7,689 bases of DNA from Aquitalea sp. Lineage in GTDB: Bacteria > Pseudomonadota > Gammaproteobacteria > Burkholderiales > Chromobacteriaceae. The DNA lies in assembly GCA_019232735.1 (NCBI GenBank), contig JAFANL010000176.1, positions 1-7,689 on the forward strand. The letters are read 5' to 3'. The position numbers and the translations under genes are program-made. Shown here in pieces: positions 1 to 5,998 of this stretch (the first letter of the stretch is position 1; each line of letters opens with the position of its first letter). Under the pieces are notes generated by a model. That model worked only from the letters and a program-made list of their open reading frames with translations. It was not told where the DNA came from and made no database searches.

Positions 1-246
1 TACATCAATATTTTTTTACTTTTGCCTGATAATGTATCGCGTATTGTAGTAGTAACACACTCACTTACCGGGTCAAATCCAGCATTTTATAAAATACATT
101 AAGCCGCACCAAAATATATCAAAACTTCATTAACAATCCGGAAGCACCGCGTGCCACCGCAATGCTGCCAATCGCAGCCGCGTGTGGCTCAAATAGCTGC
201 ATAAAAGTTATTAATTCTCATTCCACAAAAATGACAAGGACAGTTC
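1..246. other. AT-rich upstream region of the DUF389 gene
   Basis: No convincing gene lies here. The stretch is clearly more AT-rich than the coding sequence that follows, as expected of a promoter region. The best sigma-70-like pair I can see by eye is TTACCG (65-70), a 17-base spacer, then TATAAA (88-93). This is a partial match (3/6 and 5/6) and only suggestive. It would leave a leader of roughly 150 bases before the start codon at 247. A short open frame at 162-350 overlaps the real gene and has no protein-like features. Confidence 0.4.
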
Positions 247-1662
247 ATGCCTCACCATCCCGGCACCACCAGCAGCAGCCCACGCCTGCTACACCTGCTG
301 ACCCGACGTTTCAGCTTGCTGTCCGACAAGGCCAGCGACCAGGAAATTGAACGCCGCATCCGCGATGGGGTAGAACTGGCCGGGGCCACCCCGTGGATAT
401 TGATGTTTGCCATCTTCATCGCCTCGGTCGGCCTGAACGTCAACTCCACCGCCGTCATCATCGGCGCCATGCTGATCTCACCGCTGATGGGCCCCATCAT
501 GGGCGCGGGTCTTGGCATTGCCGTTTACGATTTCGATCTGGTCAAACGGGCCATGCTGAACCTGGGCATTGCCACCCTCATCAGCCTGATTGTCTCGGCA
601 TTGTATTTCTCGGTATCCCCACTGCAAGATGCGCAGTCTGAATTGCTGGCACGCACCACGCCCAATGTCTGGGATGTATTGATCGCCCTGTTTGGCGGGC
701 TGGCCGGCATTGTCGGCATCACCCGGCAGGAAAAATCCAATGTGATACCCGGCGTGGCCATCGCCACCGCCCTGATGCCGCCGGTGTGCACCGCGGGCTA
801 CGGCGTGGCCACCGGGCAGTGGAATTTTGTCGGCGGCGCGCTCTACCTGTACACCATCAACTGCGTGTTTATTGGCCTGGCCACCACCATCGGTATTCGC
901 CTGCTGCGGCTGGAACGGCATGGTTTTACCAATGCCCGCATGGCAAGACGGGTCAAGATTTCACTGCTGGCCATTGCCCTGGGCACGGCGATTCCCAGTG
1001 CTTATCTCGCCGTCGAGCTGGTCAATGACGAGGTATTCAAGACCAATGCCAAACAGTTCATTGCCCGGGAATTTGCCCAAAAGGAAACCCAGGTCGCCCA
1101 CTCCAGCATCAATTCCGCCACCCGCACCATAGAAGTGGCCCTGATCGGCGCGCCCCTCAGCCAGACCAGCCTACGCAGCATCGAAGGACGGCTGGCGCAG
1201 GCCAATCTGGCGGATACCAAAATCGTCGTCCGCCAGTCTGGCGACAACCATATTGACGTCACCGCCCTGAAATCCAGCTTGCTGAGTGATTTATACCTGA
1301 ACGGACAGGAAAACCTGCGTCAGAAAGAGGAGCAGATCAAGGCACTGCAACAGGAACTGTCACGTAGAAACGATCTATTTGCCCAGGCAGACAATATTGC
1401 CGCCGAACTGCGCGCCCAATACCCGACCGTGCAATCCATCATCATTGGCGAAGGCCTGGAACTGCGAACTGGCAGCCCGCAGAAAAAGCTGCTGCAACTG
1501 ACCGTCAAATCAGCCAGACCGTTGACAGCAAAAGAGAAATTAAGAGTGGAAGACTGGTTCATCGCCCGCACCAGAACTGATGCAGTGGCCGTGCACTACC
1601 TCAGCGAACCGCTGAGAAAAACAGCCACCGCGGGCAAGCATGCCCGCCTGCGAGGACGGTGA
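247..1662 (+). CDS. DUF389 family multi-pass membrane protein
   Basis: This 471-residue protein belongs to the DUF389 (TIGR00341-like) family of bacterial and archaeal inner-membrane proteins, whose function is not established. About seven hydrophobic segments are visible, at roughly residues 50-66, 68-92, 103-124, 141-157, 167-187, 196-220 and 237-258. The family hallmark is the stretch 'GAMLISPLMGPIMG' at about 73-86, with a second Gly/Pro-rich segment, 'GVAIATALMPPVCTAG', at 169-184. After residue 260 the protein is soluble, and it contains a charged, coiled-coil-like helix at about 355-390 (rich in E, Q, K and R). The start at 247 is supported by AAGGA at 236-240, six bases upstream. The gene stands alone: a terminator-like hairpin follows at 1756-1779 and no same-strand partner is close. 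Family assignment is confident; any transport or signalling role would be guesswork. Confidence 0.9.
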   Translation: MPHHPGTTSSSPRLLHLLTRRFSLLSDKASDQEIERRIRDGVELAGATPWILMFAIFIASVGLNVNSTAVIIGAMLISPLMGPIMGAGLGIAVYDFDLVKRAMLNLGIATLISLIVSALYFSVSPLQDAQSELLARTTPNVWDVLIALFGGLAGIVGITRQEKSNVIPGVAIATALMPPVCTAGYGVATGQWNFVGGALYLYTINCVFIGLATTIGIRLLRLERHGFTNARMARRVKISLLAIALGTAIPSAYLAVELVNDEVFKTNAKQFIAREFAQKETQVAHSSINSATRTIEVALIGAPLSQTSLRSIEGRLAQANLADTKIVVRQSGDNHIDVTALKSSLLSDLYLNGQENLRQKEEQIKALQQELSRRNDLFAQADNIAAELRAQYPTVQSIIIGEGLELRTGSPQKKLLQLTVKSARPLTAKEKLRVEDWFIARTRTDAVAVHYLSEPLRKTATAGKHARLRGR

Positions 1663-1684
1663 AAGCAGCCATGCCATCCAGCAA

Positions 1685-1716
1685 CAGACAGCAGGTAAGC
1701 ATGCAACTGCTGTCTG
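1685..1716. repeat. Perfect 10-bp inverted repeat, 12-base loop
   Basis: CAGACAGCAG (1685-1694) pairs exactly with CTGCTGTCTG (1707-1716). The loop contains the palindrome GCATGC. No T-run follows on either strand, so this is not a classic intrinsic terminator. It lies 22 bases after the DUF389 stop codon and could stabilise the 3' end of that transcript, or be a repetitive extragenic element. A smaller GCGGGCA/TGCCCGC hairpin lies just upstream, inside the last codons of the gene (1629-1646). Confidence 0.5.
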
Positions 1717-1755
1717 GGTGAAATTCCGCCCTCACCTGAAGAGTGACCCTCTCCC

Positions 1756-1779
1756 GCCAGGCTATTGCCTGGCATTTTT
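1756..1779 (+). terminator. Intrinsic terminator after the DUF389 gene
   Basis: GCCAGGC (1756-1762) pairs with GCCTGGC (1767-1773) across a four-base TATT loop and is followed by ATTTTT. A GC-rich 7-bp stem plus a short U-tract is the standard rho-independent layout. It lies about 95 bases downstream of the DUF389 stop, on the same strand, and would separate that gene from the adhesin region. Confidence 0.6.
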
Positions 1780-2092
1780 ACGCCTGCGATTCCTGATTGC
1801 ACTGTGGTAGTGATCCCGCCATTGCAATAGGCCCAAGGTGCATTTCCTCTAGAAAGGAAGCTCGCTTTCTGCGCTGCAGCATTGCCCATTACTACGGCGA
1901 TCATTCATGTAGCAGCCATCACTTCGGCATATTGACAAAGATAATTCTGTGATTAATTTAAGAATTTTCCTACCAATAACAGTGCAACTTGCCCTTAAAC
2001 TTCCCTCTTCCAATTTCACAATTTACCAACAAAATGCTGGCAGATTATTTCACGCAGCCAAGCAGATCATCAGCATGCTTGTCTTATTTTTC

Positions 2093-2115
2093 GATACTGA
2101 CACGGCTTCAGTATC
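2093..2115. promoter_or_regulatory. Perfect 8-bp inverted repeat upstream of first adhesin gene
   Basis: GATACTGA (2093-2100) and TCAGTATC (2108-2115) are exact reverse complements separated by seven bases. The element lies about 85 bases upstream of the likely start codon of the first adhesin gene. It has the size and spacing of an operator for a dimeric regulator, or it could form a leader-RNA hairpin. There is no downstream T-run to make it a terminator. The symmetry is seen; the function is inferred. Confidence 0.35.
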
Positions 2116-2200
2116 CATGTTTTTAGCAAGGGTCATTGTGCACAGGAAAATTGACTTCTTTCCACAAGACTACAACAAACAATTTTCATTCCACACAGAA

Positions 2201-3256
2201 ATGCACACCATGCCAACAAAACATCGCAATTTATCAATCCATATTTTATTTTCATTTTTACTATTAAGCATTGGAATCACAAACAATGTAATGGCAAGCT
2301 GCAGACCACTCGGTGCTACAAATGGCCTGAGTTATTATACAGTCACGGCATCCGGCATCAATCCACCGGCATTCAACCCACAGGCCTATTCGATAGGTGC
2401 AACCATCTACCGCACATCGCCAACATTCACGCACACCAACGCATCCTGGCAAGGCGCAAATATCATATGTACCGAAAACTCGAACGAATACTGGATTGGC
2501 AGTGGCACGCCAATCAACAAGATATACCCGACCAGCATTAATGGACTAGGAATACGTATTACCAGAGTAACCGGTTCATTTGTACTTCCATTTGGATTTA
2601 CCGGTTATTACACTGCCAACTACTCCTATACAGTTCTGCCCATCATTAGCAGCAGCCCCGTCATTGTCGAGCTGATCAAGACCGGCGAAATAACGGCAGG
2701 TGGATCAATCAGTGGTGTTTTTGCCGAAGCGCATGAAAACACGCCGGATGGTCAGTTACTGATACAAGTGACTTATGCCAACCCTGTCATCATCAAGCCA
2801 ACAATACCCACCTGTTCGGTATCGACTCCCTCAGTCACCGTGCCACTGGCTAGCGTGGAAGGGAGCAGCTTCAAAGGTGTGGGTTCGACATCCGCAGCCC
2901 AGCCCTTCCAGCTTGGTCTGGCCTGTTCCGGTGGCAATGCTGGCACCAGCACCAATACCTACATCACCTTCACCGATGCCAACCAGTTGGGCAATACCTC
3001 CACCACCCTGACGCTGGCTTCCGGGGCGGGTGCCGCAGGTGGCTTGGGCTTGCAGATTCTCAATGGCGGCACGCCCATTGGCTATGGCCCGGACTCCAGT
3101 GCCACGGGGAATACCAACCAGTGGAAAGTTGCCACGATCGCTCAAGGCGTCAGCACTATTGCCATTCCACTGAGCGTGCGCTACATCCAGACCGGCAATA
3201 GCGTGACGCCAGGCTCGGTGACCGGGCGGGCTACCTTTACCATGAGTTATCAATGA
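2201..3256 (+). CDS. FimH-like two-domain fimbrial tip adhesin (paralog 1)
   Basis: This 351-residue protein starts with a Sec signal peptide (hydrophobic core about residues 14-27, probable cleavage VMA|SC after residue 32). The mature part has two domains. The N-terminal half (about 33-200) carries 'IYPTSINGLGIRI', which resembles a conserved motif of chaperone-usher tip adhesins. The C-terminal half (about 203-351) is a type 1 pilin domain ending in 'ATFTMSYQ', with the penultimate Tyr and alternating hydrophobics that periplasmic chaperones recognise. The four mature cysteines (residues 34, 90, 205, 242) fall as one pair per domain, as in FimH. I infer a pilus-tip, receptor-binding subunit; the ligand is unknown. 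The frame is open back to GTG 1949, but I prefer ATG 2201 (or 2210) because it places a normal-length signal peptide at the N-terminus. No strong ribosome-binding site is visible. The 5' half is AT-rich and the 3' half GC-rich. No chaperone or usher gene adjoins it. Confidence 0.82.
   Translation: MHTMPTKHRNLSIHILFSFLLLSIGITNNVMASCRPLGATNGLSYYTVTASGINPPAFNPQAYSIGATIYRTSPTFTHTNASWQGANIICTENSNEYWIGSGTPINKIYPTSINGLGIRITRVTGSFVLPFGFTGYYTANYSYTVLPIISSSPVIVELIKTGEITAGGSISGVFAEAHENTPDGQLLIQVTYANPVIIKPTIPTCSVSTPSVTVPLASVEGSSFKGVGSTSAAQPFQLGLACSGGNAGTSTNTYITFTDANQLGNTSTTLTLASGAGAAGGLGLQILNGGTPIGYGPDSSATGNTNQWKVATIAQGVSTIAIPLSVRYIQTGNSVTPGSVTGRATFTMSYQ
2902..3256 (+). repeat. Long direct repeat, copy 1 (pilin module of adhesin 1)
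   Basis: These 355 bases align without gaps to 4411-4765 at a fixed offset of 1509. I count about 29 mismatches by hand (about 92% identity), most of them at third codon positions. Similarity falls off sharply just upstream of 2902. The repeat corresponds to the C-terminal pilin domain, from 'PFQLGL' to the stop codon. Confidence 0.85.
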
Positions 3257-3703
3257 AGCGGCCAGCTCCATTTCGCATCCGGCATGACATGCACGCCCAA
3301 CCGCGATAACAGACCTGCCGATTAGCATTATTTTGCAGGCGCTTATCGGCCCTGCTGCGCACTGATGAGCGCCAAGCCCCGGTCGCAATCTAATTTGCCT
3401 TGGGATCAGATCAACAGATCAGGCGCCACTGCTGTTTTCTTAACCCACCGCACGACACCTGCATGTATCCATGCATGCAGGCCACTACAAGAAAACACGC
3501 AATATCAATAGGAAAGTTCTTATTTGATGCCCAATCAATTTCATTGAATATCTCCTGACGCACCAGTCAAACACTCTATTTCACCGCAACACGCTCAACA
3601 ATATATTTCTTTACACATCACTTTACTATCACTCATTGCATCAAAAACAAAATCAAACTGAATGAAAAATCCAAGAAAACCTATTCCAGAATGGATGTGT
3701 AAA
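3257..3703. other. 447-bp gap between the two adhesin genes
   Basis: No gene is supported. The first 150 bases are GC-rich and contain an imperfect inverted repeat (GGCGCTTATC at 3338-3347, GATGAGCGCC at 3364-3373, one mismatch, 16-base loop). A second hairpin, CCTGCATG/CATGCAGG, lies at 3458-3481. Neither is followed by a T-run, so I do not call a terminator. From about 3490 the sequence is AT-rich and probably holds the promoter of the second adhesin gene. It includes a small symmetric element, TCAAT-TTC-ATTGA, at 3535-3547. I see no clear -35/-10 pair. Confidence 0.45.
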
Positions 3704-4765
3704 ATGCAAACACAATTGAGAAAAATGATCACACTCACAAAATACATTAAAATCAATACACTTAATGCGAGCATTGCAATTTCCACATCACTCCTTCTCA
3801 TCACAAACACGGCATATGCAATTAGCTGCACCACCAACACCACGACAGGTTTGGGCTATCAAACAGGCACCTTATCAGGAATAGCGCCTCCCCCATTTAG
3901 CCCAAACAACTATGCAGTAGGTGATATCATTTATTCAAATAAAGGCACCGTCAAGGTGACCAGTTTCAAAGGAACCGAACCAACATATAATTGCGATGTT
4001 GATTGGAAATGGTACAACATGGGCATTACCACCCCTGACAATAACATCTACCCGACATCCATCAATGGAATTGGACTCCGCATACAGGAAAGCAGGTATT
4101 GGCCATACTTGAGTGGTGGAGCATTATACCGTGCCAATACAGACATAGGCTATTCCGGCAACTACTCCATTACTGTCGAACTGATAAAAACTGGAAATGT
4201 CACTGCTGGCGGCACACTAAGTGGTTTGATCGGTGGCAGTAGGGCAAATACGGCGACAGGGCCATGGTTGATTCAAATTTCCTGGGCCAGCCCGGTATTG
4301 GTTCAACCCCAAGTCCCCACTTGCGCGATCAACACGCAGACCATTACCGTACCCTTGTTAACGCCATCCACTTCCGCCTTTCAGGGCATTGGAACGACCC
4401 TTGGAACCCGGCCCTTCCAGCTTGGCCTGACATGTTCCGGCGGCGACAATGGCACCAGCACCAATACCTATATCACCTTCACAGATGCCAACCAGCCGGG
4501 CAATACCTCCACCACCCTGACACTGGCTTCCGGGGCCGGTGCCGCAGGTGGCCTGGGTTTGCAGATTCTCAATGGCGGCACGCCCATCGGCTATGGCCCG
4601 GATTCCAGTGCAACGGGGAATACCAACCAGTGGAAAGTTGCCACGATCGCTCAAGGAGTCAGCAGTTATGCCATTCCACTGAGCGTGCGCTACATCCAGA
4701 CCGGCAATAGCGTGACGGCAGGCTCGGTGACTGGCCGGGCCACCTTTACCATGAGTTATCAGTAA
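3704..4765 (+). CDS. FimH-like two-domain fimbrial tip adhesin (paralog 2)
   Basis: This paralog of the gene at 2201 encodes 353 residues from ATG 3704. A signal peptide ends at about AYA|IS (residue 39), and the N-terminal domain carries 'IYPTSINGIGLRI'. The pilin domain is almost identical to that of paralog 1, also ending 'ATFTMSYQ'. Cysteines at residues 42, 97, 207 and 244 again form one pair per domain, the FimH pattern. The two N-terminal domains share scattered motifs ('VELIKTG..TAGG..SG', 'LIQ...A.PV') but differ widely between them, notably around residues 75-100 and 130-155. The start is uncertain: ATG 3662 would give an overlong leader, 3704 has a weak GGA eight bases upstream, and 3725 has GAG four bases upstream and gives a 32-residue signal peptide. 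The likely role is a pilus-tip binding subunit exported by a chaperone-usher system encoded elsewhere. The receptor cannot be predicted. Confidence 0.8.
   Translation: MQTQLRKMITLTKYIKINTLNASIAISTSLLLITNTAYAISCTTNTTTGLGYQTGTLSGIAPPPFSPNNYAVGDIIYSNKGTVKVTSFKGTEPTYNCDVDWKWYNMGITTPDNNIYPTSINGIGLRIQESRYWPYLSGGALYRANTDIGYSGNYSITVELIKTGNVTAGGTLSGLIGGSRANTATGPWLIQISWASPVLVQPQVPTCAINTQTITVPLLTPSTSAFQGIGTTLGTRPFQLGLTCSGGDNGTSTNTYITFTDANQPGNTSTTLTLASGAGAAGGLGLQILNGGTPIGYGPDSSATGNTNQWKVATIAQGVSSYAIPLSVRYIQTGNSVTAGSVTGRATFTMSYQ
4411..4765 (+). repeat. Long direct repeat, copy 2 (pilin module of adhesin 2)
   Basis: Second copy of the 355-base repeat at 2902-3256. The encoded 117-residue segment differs at seven positions by my count (for example QPGN for QLGN, SSYAIP for STIAIP, TAGS for TPGS). 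Two same-orientation copies 1.5 kb apart could recombine, deleting the intervening sequence and fusing the first N-terminal domain to the second pilin module. Confidence 0.85.
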
Positions 4766-4798
4766 GCCCCTCCCTCGCCAGCCATTGGCATGCGGTAA

Positions 4799-4833
4799 AA
4801 CACCAAGGCCCGCACGATGCGGGCCTTGGTGTT
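4799..4833. terminator. Bidirectional intrinsic terminator between adhesin 2 and purU
   Basis: AACACCAAGGCCCGC (4799-4813) and its exact reverse complement (4819-4833) form a 15-bp stem with a five-base loop. Read on the minus strand the stem ends in TTTT (complement of 4797-4800), which suits termination of purU, whose stop is about 70 bases away. On the plus strand it is followed by GGCATTTT, a weaker tract, and lies 33 bases after the adhesin stop. A single hairpin serving two convergent genes fits best. Confidence 0.8.
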
Positions 4834-4900
4834 GGCATTTTCCCTGCCTGCTGGTCTCCGGTACGGCAACGCCTGCGGACGGACCGTTTGATGCCTGCGC

Positions 4901-5767
4901 TTAGCGCAGCACCACCGTGCGGTTGTCGTTGAGGAACACCCGGCGCTCCAGGTGGTAGCGCACCGCCCGTGCCAGGGCCTGGCATTCCATGTCGCGGCCG
5001 GTAGCCTGCAGGGCCTCCGGGGTGTAGGCATGGTCTACCCGGTCCACCACCTGTTCGATGATGGGGCCTTCGTCCAGATCGTCAGTAATGTAGTGGGCGG
5101 TGGCACCAATCAGCTTCACCCCGCGTTCGTGCGCCTGCAGATAGGGGCGCGCGCCCTTGAAGCCGGGCAGGAAGGAGTGGTGGATGTTGATGGCACGGCC
5201 AGCCAGCAAGGCGCTGGTTTCACTGCTCAGCACCTGCATGTAGCGCGCCAGGATCACCAGCTCGGAACCGGTCTGTTCAATCAGCGCCAACAGCGCGGCT
5301 TCCTGTTCGGCCTTGTGGGCCGGGTCCAGCGGCAGGTGGTGGAAGGGCAGGCCGTAGGCTGCGGCAATCGGGGCCAGGTCGCGGTGGTTGGAGACGATGG
5401 CGGTTACCGTCATGTCCAGATCGCCCATTTTCTGCCGGTACAGCAAATCGTTCAGGCAGTGGTCCAGTTTGGACACCATGATCATCACCCGCGCCTGCTG
5501 GCGACGGTCGTGCAATTGCCAGCGCAGGTCCTGATAGTGCTGGTCCATCTCGGCCATTCCCGCGGCCAGGCGGGCCTGATCAAAATCCTCCGCTTGCGGA
5601 TGAAACACGCAGCGCACGAAAAAACGCTGGCTGGACGGGTCGTCGAACACGGCCAGTTCGTCGATATAACAGCCTTGCGATTCCAGCAGGGCGGAGAAGC
5701 GGGCCACCTGACCGGAGGCGCTGTGGCAGGTGAAGCTCAGTACATAAGAAGCGGTGGTGGCAATCAT
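4901..5767 (-). CDS. purU: Formyltetrahydrofolate deformylase
   Basis: This cytosolic enzyme hydrolyses 10-formyl-tetrahydrofolate to formate and tetrahydrofolate. The 288-residue length is close to that of E. coli PurU (280). An N-terminal ACT-type domain occupies about residues 7-85. A formyltransferase-fold domain follows from about 92, with 'AIVSNHRDL' at 123-131 and the catalytic signature 'INIHHSFLPGFKGA' at 193-206. Asn194, His196 and Asp232 (in 'DDLDEGPII') match the catalytic triad of this fold. The start at 5767 is chosen because AAGGA lies eight bases upstream on the minus strand; an ATG at 5794 would add nine residues with weaker support. The ACT motif reads 'CHSASGQVARF', where family members usually have a CP-type motif, so folate or glycine regulation through this domain may differ. 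It is divergent from soxBDA, which supplies a clear metabolic link: recycling folate loaded by sarcosine demethylation. Confidence 0.95.
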   Translation of the reverse strand: MIATTASYVLSFTCHSASGQVARFSALLESQGCYIDELAVFDDPSSQRFFVRCVFHPQAEDFDQARLAAGMAEMDQHYQDLRWQLHDRRQQARVMIMVSKLDHCLNDLLYRQKMGDLDMTVTAIVSNHRDLAPIAAAYGLPFHHLPLDPAHKAEQEAALLALIEQTGSELVILARYMQVLSSETSALLAGRAINIHHSFLPGFKGARPYLQAHERGVKLIGATAHYITDDLDEGPIIEQVVDRVDHAYTPEALQATGRDMECQALARAVRYHLERRVFLNDNRTVVLR

Positions 5768-5998
5768 GAGCGGTCTTTCCTTGTGGGCCGGCATGGCATC
5801 TTGCCTGCGGCATCTATCGCCACCCTAAGACCTGCACGGCGCCATCGCTGGCCGTAAAGCGTCCGCTTTGCGTCCATTTCAGACATATGACGGAGTGTCG
5901 TCTGCGGGCAAGTGCTTGTCCTTTTCAGCCAAACGGTACGTGGGCCGCGCCGGGAGAATGAGCCTTGTCCGATACCGTCCACTTTGCTGGAGCCGCCG
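5768..5998. promoter_or_regulatory. Divergent purU / soxB control region
   Basis: This 231-bp stretch must hold the promoters for both directions. No strong sigma-70 pair is visible on either strand. The symmetric elements I can see are a near-palindrome, GGGCAAG-TG-CTTGTCC (5906-5921, one mismatch), and AAAGCG-TC-CGCTTT (5856-5869). The latter partly overlaps a direct repeat of GCGTCC. Either could bind a regulator responding to sarcosine, glycine or folate status, but no regulator gene is in the window. I looked for glycine-riboswitch sequence features and did not recognise any. Confidence 0.4.

Larger units (their letters stand above)
1663..2200. other. 538-bp intergenic region: terminator, hairpins, putative adhesin leader
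   Basis: No supported gene. The first half contains a 10-bp inverted repeat (1685-1716) and a terminator-like hairpin (1756-1779). From about 1920 the composition becomes AT-rich. A perfect TTGACA (1932-1937) is followed after 16 bases by a poor -10 candidate, TAATTT (1954-1959). A perfect 8-bp inverted repeat lies at 2093-2115, shortly before the adhesin start. The adhesin reading frame stays open back to a GTG at 1949, but the residues encoded before 2201 look like read-through rather than protein. Confidence 0.5.

Noticed and set aside
1596..1904. Minus-strand open frame of 102 codons in the intergenic region
   Set aside because: It overlaps the DUF389 gene end and spans the hairpins and terminator. 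It has no protein-like motif or good ribosome-binding site.
1932..1959. TTGACA/TAATTT as the adhesin 1 promoter
   Set aside because: The -35 is perfect but the -10 candidate matches at only three positions, and such hits are common in AT-rich DNA. It is noted in the gap entry but not called as a feature.
1949..2200. N-terminal extension of adhesin 1 from GTG 1949
   Set aside because: It would place the signal peptide more than 80 residues into the protein, and the added residues look like translated AT-rich intergenic DNA.
3458..3481. CCTGCATG/CATGCAGG hairpin as a terminator for adhesin 1
   Set aside because: The stem is weak and no T-run follows on either strand.
3662..3703. N-terminal extension of adhesin 2 from ATG 3662
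   Set aside because: No ribosome-binding site is visible and it would give a 53-residue leader before the cleavage site. It remains possible, but ATG 3704 or 3725 fits a normal signal peptide better.
4952..5857. Long plus-strand open frame opposite purU (301 codons)
   Set aside because: Antisense to purU, with Val/Gly/His-rich low-information sequence and no recognisable domain.
5912..5998. Longer soxB start at 5912
   Set aside because: The added 29 residues resemble no SoxB N-terminus, and the ATG at 5999 has a properly spaced TGGAG.
5768..5998. Glycine riboswitch upstream of soxB or purU
   Set aside because: The GGGAGA-containing stretch near 5952 prompted the idea, but I could not find the conserved tandem aptamer pattern.
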